Assembly: GCA_963704615.1 (NCBI GenBank)
Contig: OY969923.1
Span: forward strand, 3,348,001 to 3,412,000
Length of the DNA: 64,000 bases
Direction of reading: 5' to 3'
Source of the DNA: Bog-756 sp963704615
Lineage (GTDB): Bacteria > Actinomycetota > Acidimicrobiia > Acidimicrobiales > RAAP-2
The translations under genes and the position numbers were made by a program. The notes beneath the pieces are model-generated. The model was given only the letters and a program-made list of their open reading frames with translations, had not been told where the DNA came from and did no database searches. Positions 23,488 to 31,270 of this stretch are shown here, piece by piece (position 1 is the first letter of the stretch; each line of letters opens with the position of its first letter).

Positions 23488-24933
23488 TCACTCGTTCTCG
23501 AGGGTGCGGGCCTTGGCCAAGACCGAATCGGCACCGCCCACGTTGAGGAAGGCCTGCTCGGGCACCTCGTCAAGGTCACCGTTGACCAGCGCCTCGAACG
23601 ACTCCACTGTCTCCTCGACCGGTACGGTCACCCCCTTCAACCCGGTGAACACCTCGCCGACATTGAACGGCTGGGAGAGGAAGCGCTGGATCTTCCGGGC
23701 CCGGTTCACCGTCACCCGGTCCTCCTCGGAGAGCTCGTCCAAACCCAGGATGGCGATGATGTCCTGCAGCTCCTTGTAGCGCTGCAACACGCCCTGGACC
23801 CGGCGGGCAACGTTGTAGTGACGATCGCCGACGATTTCTGGGGCCAGGATGTTCGAGGTCGAGGCCAGCGGGTCGACGGCGGGATAGATGCCCAGCGAAG
23901 CGATGTCCCGAGAGAGCTCGGTGGTGGCATCGAGGTGGGTGAAGGTGGTGAAGGGGGCGGGATCGGTGTAGTCGTCGGCGGGCACGTACACGGCCTGCAG
24001 CGAGGTGATCGAACGCCCCCGGGTCGAGGTGATCCGTTCCTGCAGCTGGCCCATCTCGTCGGCCAGCGTGGGTTGATAGCCCACCGCCGAAGGCATCCGA
24101 CCCAACAGGGTTGAGACCTCCGATCCGGCCTGGACGAAACGGAAGATGTTGTCGACGAACAACAGGACGTCCTGGTTCTTCACGTCGCGGAAGTACTCGG
24201 CCATGGTCAGGGCGGCCAGTGCCACCCGGAGCCGGACCCCCGGGGGCTCGTCCATCTGCCCATAGACAAGCGCGGCCTTCTCGATGACGCCTGACTCCTG
24301 CATCTCGAGCCACAGGTCGGTTCCCTCACGGGTGCGTTCCCCCACGCCGGCGAAGACCGACACACCGCCGTGGTTGGTGGCAACCCGGTTGATCATCTCC
24401 TGGATGAGGACGGTCTTGCCCACTCCGGCGCCGCCGAAGAGGCCGATCTTGCCGCCCTGCACATAGGGCTCGAGCAGGTCGATGACCTTGATACCGGTCT
24501 CGAACATGACCGCCCTGGGTTCCAGGGTGTCAAAGAGGGGAGCCTCGCGATGGATCGGCCAATAGGCCTCGGGCTGGCCGATCGAGTCGGTGTCCAAGGG
24601 TTGGCCGAGCACGTTGAAGACATGGCCGAGGACGGCGTCGCCCACCGGCACCTCAAGACCCCGCCCCAAGTTGCGGACCTCGGCGCCACGGGTCAGCCCG
24701 TCGGTTGCCTTCAGGCAGATGCATCGGACCCGACCGTCACCGATCTGCTGTGCGACTTCGGCAACGATCACATCCTTCTTGCCTTCGAGGTCCACGTCCA
24801 CCTCGATGGCGCCGTTGATCTCGGGCAGGGCGTGGGGCGGAAACTCGACATCGATGACCGGCCCGGCGACGGCCACCACTCGTCCCGAGGGGAGGGTCTT
24901 CGATTCGGTGGGCTGGGGGGCTGTGGTGGTCAT
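23488..24933 (-). CDS. atpD: F1 ATP synthase beta subunit
   Basis: The 481-residue catalytic subunit contains GGAGVGKTVLIQEM as the P-loop, GVGERTREG with the catalytic glutamate, ALVYGQMDEPPG, and DNIFRFVQAGSEVS. The ALPEINGAIEVDV beta-barrel leads and the DELSEED loop appears as DELSEEDRV near the C-terminus. The length is normal. It is preceded by an 85-bp gap after atpG, the longest inside the F1 part of the operon. Confidence 0.98.
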   Translation of the reverse strand: MTTTAPQPTESKTLPSGRVVAVAGPVIDVEFPPHALPEINGAIEVDVDLEGKKDVIVAEVAQQIGDGRVRCICLKATDGLTRGAEVRNLGRGLEVPVGDAVLGHVFNVLGQPLDTDSIGQPEAYWPIHREAPLFDTLEPRAVMFETGIKVIDLLEPYVQGGKIGLFGGAGVGKTVLIQEMINRVATNHGGVSVFAGVGERTREGTDLWLEMQESGVIEKAALVYGQMDEPPGVRLRVALAALTMAEYFRDVKNQDVLLFVDNIFRFVQAGSEVSTLLGRMPSAVGYQPTLADEMGQLQERITSTRGRSITSLQAVYVPADDYTDPAPFTTFTHLDATTELSRDIASLGIYPAVDPLASTSNILAPEIVGDRHYNVARRVQGVLQRYKELQDIIAILGLDELSEEDRVTVNRARKIQRFLSQPFNVGEVFTGLKGVTVPVEETVESFEALVNGDLDEVPEQAFLNVGGADSVLAKARTLENE

Positions 24934-25018
24934 GAGCGGTGGGCTCCCTTGGATCGGTCGATTGCAGAGTTGTGTCGTCGGATGATGGGTGACGAGGTGT
25001 GGGGCGCGGCCTCACGGT

Positions 25019-26062
25019 TCAGACCTTCGTCTCGATGATGAGTCCGCCCCCGTCGTCACCGGCACCGGCCCGGAGGGCTTCGGCTCCACCGACGATCTCC
25101 ATGATCTCGGTGGTGATGGTGTCCTGACGGGCACGGTTCATGATCCGCGAGTACTTCTTGATCAGCTCACCGGCGTTGTCGGTGGCGGCGGCCATGGCCC
25201 GCTGTCGGGCGGTGACCTCGGAGGCCGAAGCCTCCAGGAGGGCACCGAAGATCTCGGTCTCCGCCGCCCGAGGCCCGAGAGTCTCGAGGAGGACAGCCGC
25301 TTCCGGCTCGAACTCGGTGAAGCCCTTCGGTCCTGTATCCCCGCCAGCGGCGGCCCCAACGCCAGCGGCGCCAGGAGAGGCAGGAGAGATAGCGGGACCA
25401 GGGCCGGCGGCGGCAGCGGTCGAGGGGCCCGAGGCCGGTGTGTCGGCCTCGGGAACCTGGTGGTCCTCCCGGGGATCGATCAGGGGAAGGAGCTGTCGGG
25501 TCTCGACCTTTTGGGTTCCGGCGGACAGAAAGCGGGTGGAGACGATCATCACCTGATCGACCTCGCCGTTGACGAAGGGGGTCAGGACCGCGGCAGCCAG
25601 CAGGCGGGCGTCGGTGAACGAGGGCCGCTCGCTCATTCCCGTGAACGAGCGCTCGACTGTCTGGCCGCGATGGCGGAAGTAGCTCTGGGCCTTCTTCCCC
25701 ACGGTGAACAGGCGCCACTCGGCGTCGCGGGTCTGATAGCCGGCCAACAACCGCTCGGTGGCCCGGAACACCATGGTGTTGTAGCCCCCGCACAGGCCCC
25801 GGTCGGCAACCACGGAGAGAATGGCGACCTTGCTCACCTGCTCGGGGGTGCCCAAAAGGCGGCCGGCGGCGGCGGGGTCACCCAGGACGGTCTCCAAGAC
25901 GATGCGGGCCATGCCCTCTTGGTAGGGGCGGGCGGCGGCGATCCGGCTCTGGGCCCGCACGATCTGCGACGCGGCGATCAGCTCCATCGCCCTGGTGATC
26001 TTTTGCGTCGACTGGATGCTCTTGATCCGTCGACGGAGGATGCGTTCCTGACCGCCGGCCAT
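25019..26062 (-). CDS. atpG: F1 ATP synthase gamma subunit with low-complexity insertion
   Basis: The rotor-shaft subunit has the typical N-terminal coiled coil (RRRIKSIQSTQKITRAMELI), the RGLCGGYN motif (88-95) and the C-terminal RQRAMAAATDNAGELIKKY helix. At 347 residues it is about 45 longer than most. The excess is a Pro/Ala/Gly-rich stretch at about 198-246, after LLPLID, in the globular Rossmann domain. Actinobacterial gamma subunits are known to carry variable loops here; this one is disordered in composition. It starts three bases after atpA ends. Confidence 0.96.
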   Translation of the reverse strand: MAGGQERILRRRIKSIQSTQKITRAMELIAASQIVRAQSRIAAARPYQEGMARIVLETVLGDPAAAGRLLGTPEQVSKVAILSVVADRGLCGGYNTMVFRATERLLAGYQTRDAEWRLFTVGKKAQSYFRHRGQTVERSFTGMSERPSFTDARLLAAAVLTPFVNGEVDQVMIVSTRFLSAGTQKVETRQLLPLIDPREDHQVPEADTPASGPSTAAAAGPGPAISPASPGAAGVGAAAGGDTGPKGFTEFEPEAAVLLETLGPRAAETEIFGALLEASASEVTARQRAMAAATDNAGELIKKYSRIMNRARQDTITTEIMEIVGGAEALRAGAGDDGGGLIIETKV

Positions 26063-26065
26063 GGA

Positions 26066-27589
26066 TCAGCCGCCCGTACCGGTGTCGAAGGCGTCGGTGA
26101 ACTCCCGCACGGCCGTCGCCAGCTTGTCGCCCTCGGGCAACTTGCCCGAGATACGGATGCCCTCGAGGATGTCGGAGTGGTTGGCCTCGAAATAGGCCCG
26201 CATCTCCGCCTCGTAGCGCTGCACCTCGGAGACAGGCACGCCGTCGACATAGCCCTCGGATCCGGCGAAGATGACCAGGACCTGCTCCTCCACCGGGACC
26301 GGCGCGTTGAGCCCTTGTTTGAGCAATTCCGTGAGGCGATAGCCCCGGTCGAGCTGGGCTTGGGAGACCTTGTCGAGCTCGGAGCCGAAGGTGGCGAAAG
26401 CCTCCAGCTCGCGGAATTGGGCGAGATCGATCTTGAGCGTGCCCGAGACCGCCTTCATGGCCTTGATCTGGGCCGCGCTGCCCACCCGGCTGACCGAGAC
26501 GCCCACGTTGATGGCGGGCCTCACCCCGGCATAGAAGAGCTCGCTCTCCAAAAAGACCTGCCCATCGGTGATGGAGATCACGTTGGTGGGGATGTACGCG
26601 GAGATGTCACCGGCCTTGGTCTCGATGATGGGCAGGGCGGTCATCGATCCGCCCCCCTCGGCGTCGGACAGCTTGGCGGCGCGCTCGAGCAGCCGGCTGT
26701 GGAGGTAGAAGACGTCGCCGGGGTAGGCCTCCCGACCGGGAGGCCGGCGGAGAAGGAGCGACATCTGGCGGTAGGCCTCGGCTTGCTTGGAGAGATCGTC
26801 GTAGACGATGAGAGCGTGCTCCCCGTTGTCCATCCAGTGCGCGCCCATGGCGCATCCCGAATAGGGGGCGAGGTACTTGAACGGCGCAGGATCAGCGGCG
26901 CCGGCCAGAACCACCACCGTGTAGTCCAGCGCGCCGTAGCGTTCGAAGGTCGCCACCGTCTGGGCCACCGATGATTCCTTCTGGCCGATGGCGACGTAGA
27001 TGCACTTCACGCCCAGACCCCGCTGGTTGAGGATGGTGTCGACGGCCACCGTGGTCTTGCCCGTCTTGCGGTCGCCGATGATCAGCTCGCGCTGGCCCCG
27101 ACCGATCGGGGTCATGGCGTCGATGGCCTTGATTCCGGTCTGGAGCGGCTCGTGCACCGGCTGACGGCGGACGATGCCTGGTGCCTGGACCTCGAGGCGG
27201 CGAAAGGTGTCGGAGTCGATCGGACCCTTGCCGTCGACAGGCTCGCCCAGGGCGTTGACCACCCGACCGAGCAGGGCATCGCCCACCCGGACCGAGAGGA
27301 TCCGCCCGGTCGCCTTGACCAGCTGCTCCTCTTCGAGGCCGGTGTCATCACCGAGGATGACGGCGCCGATGGTCTCCTCGTCGAGATTGAGGGCCAGACC
27401 CTCGGTCCCGTCCTCGAACTCGAGGATCTCGTTCACCGCAGCCCCGGGCAGCCCGGTGATCCGGGCGATGCCGTCTCCCACCTCGACCACCCGTCCGACC
27501 TGCTCGGTCCCCACCTCAGGGGTGTAGTCGTCGAGGTGGCGCCGCAGGGCGGAGGTGATCTCGTCGGCGTTGATGGTCAGTTCAGCCAT
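26066..27589 (-). CDS. atpA: F1 ATP synthase alpha subunit
   Basis: The 507-residue non-catalytic nucleotide-binding subunit has GDRKTGKTTVAVD as P-loop, IYVAIGQKESSVAQTV, and the arginine-finger region VSVSRVGSAAQIKAMK. The N-terminal crown includes NADEITSALRRHL. The length is normal. Its first bases overlap the atpH stop by 8 bp, and it ends three bases before atpG. Confidence 0.98.
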   Translation of the reverse strand: MAELTINADEITSALRRHLDDYTPEVGTEQVGRVVEVGDGIARITGLPGAAVNEILEFEDGTEGLALNLDEETIGAVILGDDTGLEEEQLVKATGRILSVRVGDALLGRVVNALGEPVDGKGPIDSDTFRRLEVQAPGIVRRQPVHEPLQTGIKAIDAMTPIGRGQRELIIGDRKTGKTTVAVDTILNQRGLGVKCIYVAIGQKESSVAQTVATFERYGALDYTVVVLAGAADPAPFKYLAPYSGCAMGAHWMDNGEHALIVYDDLSKQAEAYRQMSLLLRRPPGREAYPGDVFYLHSRLLERAAKLSDAEGGGSMTALPIIETKAGDISAYIPTNVISITDGQVFLESELFYAGVRPAINVGVSVSRVGSAAQIKAMKAVSGTLKIDLAQFRELEAFATFGSELDKVSQAQLDRGYRLTELLKQGLNAPVPVEEQVLVIFAGSEGYVDGVPVSEVQRYEAEMRAYFEANHSDILEGIRISGKLPEGDKLATAVREFTDAFDTGTGG

Positions 27590-28526
27590 CGGCTGTTTCC
27601 CTTCTTTCCGGAATGCGGTAGGCCGCTTCGGACGCGAGCAGGTGCTCTTTCAGTTCATCGAGGCGATGACGGGCGCTCCCGTCCACCAGCAGATCGCCGA
27701 CCAGCACCACCAGGCCGCCCAGGAGTGCGGGGTCGATGGTGACCTGCAACTCCACCGGGTTGCCGGCCAGGCGGCCCAGGGCTTCGATCAAACCCTGGCG
27801 TTGGGCGTCGTCGACCCGGTCGGCGGACTGGACACGGGCGACCCGCCAGCCACGAGCGTTTGCCGCGTCGACGACCAGGGCGTCCAGGGTGGCGACGATG
27901 TCGCGAGCTCGTCCGCCCCGGACGGCGTAGGCGGCGAGCCGTCGGGTGGCGGGCAATACCTTGTCGCCGAGCAGGTCGCCGACGATCTGCTGGCGCAGCT
28001 CCACCGGCAGCGAGCGATCGCCCAGCGCCTGGCGTAGGGGCCGGTTGCTCTCCACCGTCCGGGCGAATCGGAACAACTGGTCTTCGATCTCCTCGAGATC
28101 GGCCACCGACACCTCTTCGAACACGGCGGCTGCGTACCCCGAAACGCGGTTGCGCGCCGCCATCTTGCCGAGAACGACTTCGTCGTCAGCCTCCCCGGCC
28201 CCCGGCGATCCCTGCCGAGCTGCGGTGTGCAACCGGGCGGCCAACCAGTGGAAGGTGGCCTCGATGTCCGCCGCCGGCACGACCGTGATCGTTTGGTGGA
28301 CCAGGCTGCGCACCTCGGGCCGGACTTTCCCATCCAAGAGGTCGTCGAAGACGGCGCGCCGCGACACCGCCGGCACCGATCCGTCGTTGACGGCCAGAGC
28401 CAGTTCCGTGTTGGCGTCCACCAGCTCGGCCACCGCGTCGACCTCGGACGCGGCCTCCTCCAGCGCGCCGGCCTCGGCCAACGACTCCTCCTTGGCGACC
28501 AGGTAGCCCTGAAGGGCTGGGTTCAC
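27582..28526 (-). CDS. atpH: ATP synthase delta subunit with an extra N-terminal domain
   Basis: The 314-residue stator subunit is much longer than the usual delta of about 180 residues. Residues from about 130 onward (VSGYAAAVFEEVSVADLEEI, then RSLPVELRQQIVGDLLGDKV and DPALLGGLVVLVGDLLVDGS) match a complete delta/OSCP. Residues 1-100 show a similar helical pattern (LQGYLVAKEESLAEAGALEE, AVSRRAVFDDLLDGKVRPEV), which looks like a second copy of the N-terminal six-helix domain. The mycobacterial b-delta fusion is different because it carries a b-type helix. The gene overlaps atpF by 4 bp. Confidence 0.9.
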   Translation of the reverse strand: MNPALQGYLVAKEESLAEAGALEEAASEVDAVAELVDANTELALAVNDGSVPAVSRRAVFDDLLDGKVRPEVRSLVHQTITVVPAADIEATFHWLAARLHTAARQGSPGAGEADDEVVLGKMAARNRVSGYAAAVFEEVSVADLEEIEDQLFRFARTVESNRPLRQALGDRSLPVELRQQIVGDLLGDKVLPATRRLAAYAVRGGRARDIVATLDALVVDAANARGWRVARVQSADRVDDAQRQGLIEALGRLAGNPVELQVTIDPALLGGLVVLVGDLLVDGSARHRLDELKEHLLASEAAYRIPERRETADG

Positions 28527-29107
28527 CGACCACCTCCGGCAGCTCCGGCAGCGCCCGCCGCTCCACCGGCGGCTCCGGCCGCGGCACCGGTGGCCGACTC
28601 GGCCCGGATGGCGGCGATGGCCTCGTCGATGAGGTCCTGATGGTCCGATGCCCGGATCTCCCGGCCGAGGACCCGTTCTGCCGCGGCCAGCACGATCGTC
28701 CCCACACTGGCGGTGACCTCTTCCACCGCGGCCTGCCGGGCGGTGGCCACTTCCGCCTCGGCCGCCTGCCTGATCCGCTCGGCGACCTCGTGGGCCCGTG
28801 TTTCGGCGGCGCCAACAGTGCGCTCCGCCGTGGTGTTGGCCAGGCTGACGATCTCCCGAGCGTGGGCCCGGGCCTCCTCCAGCAAGGCGTGGCGGTCGGC
28901 GTCGGCCTGCTCGGCATCGGACTTGGCCCGGTCGGCCGCTTCCAGCTCACCGCGGATCTTGTCCTGGCGTTCGGTCAGCACCTTGTTGAGAGGGGGCAGC
29001 ACGTACTTGCCGATGACGCCGAGCACCACCAAAAAGGCCAGGAGCACGACGATAAAGGTCCCGTTGGGTACCAAAAAGTTGTTGGTGGCGATAAGCATGT
29101 CCGTCAT
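28523..29107 (-). CDS. atpF: F0 ATP synthase subunit b
   Basis: The 194-residue stator stalk has one N-terminal membrane helix (GTFIVVLLAFLVVLGVIGKYV), then a long charged helix (LNKVLTERQDKIRGELEAAD) predicted to form the dimeric coiled coil. The last 22 residues are only Gly, Ala and Arg, an unusual low-complexity tail. It overlaps atpH by 4 bp (ATGA) and follows atpE by 36 bp. Confidence 0.95.
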   Translation of the reverse strand: MTDMLIATNNFLVPNGTFIVVLLAFLVVLGVIGKYVLPPLNKVLTERQDKIRGELEAADRAKSDAEQADADRHALLEEARAHAREIVSLANTTAERTVGAAETRAHEVAERIRQAAEAEVATARQAAVEEVTASVGTIVLAAAERVLGREIRASDHQDLIDEAIAAIRAESATGAAAGAAGGAAGAAGAAGGGR

Positions 29108-29143
29108 CCTTGATTTCGTGGAAGGCGACCGGCGAGGGCCGAG

Positions 29144-29407
29144 TTACTTGCCCAGTGAGAAGACGAAGAGGGCGGCGAAGACCAGGTTGATGAAGTAAGC
29201 GGCCTCGCACAGGCCCACGGTGAGGAACATGATGGTCGTGAGCCGGCCTTGGGCTTCGGGCTGACGGGCCACGCCGGCGATGGTCTGGCTACCGGCCAAC
29301 CCGTCACCGACCGAGGCGCCCACGGCGCCACCTCCGAGGGCCAGCCCGGCGCCGACGAAGGCCCCAGCCATTTTGACCGCACTTGCAACCGATGCGTCTG
29401 CTGCCAT
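29144..29407 (-). CDS. atpE: F0 ATP synthase subunit c
   Basis: The 87-residue proteolipid forms two membrane helices: AGAFVGAGLALGGGAVGASV with the packing GxGxGxG pattern, and TIMFLTVGLCEAAYFINLVF. The ion-binding glutamate is in GLCEAAYF. The sequence around it lacks the hydroxyl residue that follows the glutamate in sodium-type rings, so proton coupling is likely. The polar loop ARQPEAQGR contacts gamma and epsilon. It has a short N-terminal extension of about ten residues. Confidence 0.96.
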   Translation of the reverse strand: MAADASVASAVKMAGAFVGAGLALGGGAVGASVGDGLAGSQTIAGVARQPEAQGRLTTIMFLTVGLCEAAYFINLVFAALFVFSLGK

Positions 29408-29450
29408 TGCTACTTCTCCTTTGTCAATGTGTCGATGAAACGGTGCGAGC

Positions 29451-30251
29451 TCACGATGGTTCCGGATGGCCCGCGGGGGCCATGGCCGTGTCGAAGTACA
29501 GGATGGTGAGCAGCGCGAAGATGAAGGCCTGGATGGCCCCGATGCCCATGTCGAAGAGCTTCCAGGCCACCGTGAAGGGCACGGACAGGATGCCCCCGAT
29601 GGGCAAGGGGCCGAGCTTCCAGATGACCAGGGCGGCGAGCAGGGAGAGCATGAGGCCGCCGGCGAAGAGGTTCCCGAACAGACGCAGGGTCAGGGTGACC
29701 GGCTTGACCAGCTCGTCGACCAGGTTCATGAACAGGTTGATCGGGAACATCTTGGGGGAGAACGGCTGGGTGAAATAGTGCTTGATGTATCCGCCCGGCC
29801 CACGGTTCTTGATGGCAGCCCGCTGCACCATGATGAAGACGTAGAGGGCCATGGCCAGAGGCAAGTTGATGTCGCTGGTCGGGGCGGGCAGCCAATCGAT
29901 GGTGCTTCCGATGCTGAGGACCTCGAACAGGTTGCAGGTGAAGATGAAGACGAACAGGGTCAGGGCCAGAGGCACGACCTTGGCCCCCTCGGGCCCGATG
30001 GACTGGTTGACCTGGTTCTGAATGGCATCCACGGCCATCTCCCAGACCAGCTGGAACTTGCCGGGCACCCCGCTGGTGGCCTTGGCCCGCAGGACCAGGC
30101 CCATGGTGATCACCACCAGGCCGGCGATGATGGTGGCCCACACGATGTCGAGGTTGAGCGACAACCCGAGCACCTTGTGCGTGTCGTGAACTCCGGGGGT
30201 GATGTCGATCCCGAGGAGCGGCATACGGAGAAGGTGGATCCCGAAGCCCAT
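29451..30251 (-). CDS. atpB: F0 ATP synthase subunit a
   Basis: This integral membrane subunit forms the half-channels for protons. FGNLFAGGLMLSLLAALVIW contains the region aligned with the essential arginine helix (LTLRLFGNLFAGG), and IQAFIFALLTILYFDTAM is the last helix. ATG 30251 is preferred because the atpI stop lies four bases upstream; a longer in-frame start at 30320 would overlap atpI. This gives 266 residues, a normal length. Confidence 0.95.
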   Translation of the reverse strand: MGFGIHLLRMPLLGIDITPGVHDTHKVLGLSLNLDIVWATIIAGLVVITMGLVLRAKATSGVPGKFQLVWEMAVDAIQNQVNQSIGPEGAKVVPLALTLFVFIFTCNLFEVLSIGSTIDWLPAPTSDINLPLAMALYVFIMVQRAAIKNRGPGGYIKHYFTQPFSPKMFPINLFMNLVDELVKPVTLTLRLFGNLFAGGLMLSLLAALVIWKLGPLPIGGILSVPFTVAWKLFDMGIGAIQAFIFALLTILYFDTAMAPAGHPEPS

Positions 30252-30255
30252 CGGG

Positions 30256-30756
30256 TCAGCCACTTCCCGGGAAGTCGTCGGGCGGCCCCATCGGAGGAGG
30301 GGGCGAGGCGTCGACCACATTGTCGTCGACCACGTTGGCGGTGATCACGTCGTCGACCGAGGTCATGGGCCCGGCTTTGGCCATCGAACGGGCCACGTTG
30401 GCCAACATGATCAACTGGAAGACGGCCAGGCCGGCCAGGATGCCGAAGCCGAGCTCGTGGGAGACGGTCATCAGGCCGAGGGTGACCACGGTGATGATCC
30501 CGAGACGGCCGAGCGTGTTGACGGCCAGTGGGCGCCGCTTGTTGTCGACCTCGCTGGCGCTGACCCGGGCCACCGAGTTGCCGATCATCCGGAAGTTGAG
30601 GGTCCCGAGACCGAGGCCGATACAGGCCCCGAGGCCGAGGAGCGGCACCCCGAAGGACACACAGGCCACCAGGGCGGCCACACCGACCACCAACGCCATG
30701 GACACGGTTCGACGGGCCACGTCGGGCACATTGGGCAGGGAGAAATGAGCGAACAT
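30256..30756 (-). CDS. atpI: ATP synthase accessory membrane protein (AtpI/subunit I-like)
   Basis: The 166-residue protein has about four transmembrane helices arranged in two pairs (SMALVVGVAALVACVSFGVP, LLGLGACIGLGLGTLNFRM, IITVVTLGLMTVSHELGFG, ILAGLAVFQLIMLANVA). A Pro-rich acidic C-terminal tail (SPPPPMGPPDDFPG) follows. Its position directly before atpB and its size match the poorly conserved AtpI/UncI assembly factor, which helps assemble the c-ring in other bacteria. The start of atpB is four bases after its stop. Confidence 0.75.
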   Translation of the reverse strand: MFAHFSLPNVPDVARRTVSMALVVGVAALVACVSFGVPLLGLGACIGLGLGTLNFRMIGNSVARVSASEVDNKRRPLAVNTLGRLGIITVVTLGLMTVSHELGFGILAGLAVFQLIMLANVARSMAKAGPMTSVDDVITANVVDDNVVDASPPPPMGPPDDFPGSG

Positions 30757-30812
30757 GGGCTATCGAGGTTCTCGCCCGCGGCCCGGGAAAGGAGCGCCGG
30801 AGGCAGCCGGGT

Positions 30813-31070
30813 TCACAGGTACTTGCGGACCCTGGACACCGTGATCAGGACGGCGCCCACGATGCCCGCGGCCAACCCGACCAGGAGGAACAAGGGGCTG
30901 GTGCCCAGCCACCGGTCGACGGCGTACCCGATGCCGCCGCCGGCGACCAGGAGCACCGCGATCGAAAGCCCCAACGACAGGAACTCGACAGCCCCGGCGC
31001 TCACCGGCGGCGGGTGCGGCGATGACCCAGAACCGTCGCTCGGATCCGGAGGTGGGTTCGGGTCTGCCAT
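30813..31070 (-). CDS. AtpZ-like two-helix ATP synthase accessory protein
   Basis: The 85-residue protein starts with a Pro/Ser-rich cytoplasmic tail and has two transmembrane helices (EFLSLGLSIAVLLVAGGGIG and PLFLLVGLAAGIVGAVLITV) joined by the conserved YAVDRWLGTSP turn. This G-x-x-x-D-x-x-L-G pattern is that of AtpZ, which with AtpI is thought to form a Mg2+/Ca2+ path or assembly complex. It is the first gene of the ATP synthase operon. Confidence 0.8.
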   Translation of the reverse strand: MADPNPPPDPSDGSGSSPHPPPVSAGAVEFLSLGLSIAVLLVAGGGIGYAVDRWLGTSPLFLLVGLAAGIVGAVLITVSRVRKYL

Positions 31071-31209
31071 GGTCGGGCCGTGCCGCGTCAGGCTGTCTGG
31101 GGAGTAGGGGCTTCACGAGTCGTTCCTGAACTCACGCAGGCGTTTGGCTGGGCCAGCCGGTCGCACCGCCGGCCGGTTGGATGCCCTCCGCGGAGGCGAG
31201 CGGCCTGCA

Positions 31210-31223
31210 ATTCACCGGTGAAT
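31210..31223. promoter_or_regulatory. 14-bp palindrome upstream of the ATP synthase operon
   Basis: ATTCACCGGTGAAT is a perfect palindrome in the 200-bp gap between wecA and atpZ. On the minus strand a TTGCCG and a GATGAT hexamer 18 bp apart lie just upstream, with the second touching the palindrome. A homodimeric repressor bound here would cover the -10/+1 region of an atp promoter. The regulator is not identified. Confidence 0.4.
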
Positions 31224-31270
31224 CATCGCACTTCCGGACCCACGGCGGCAAAACGATGGAAACACCCCGT

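Noticed and set aside
29144..29407. Sodium-coupled c-ring
   Set aside because: The residues next to the ion-binding glutamate (CEAAYF) lack the hydroxyl side chain found in Na+-binding rings, so proton coupling is more likely.
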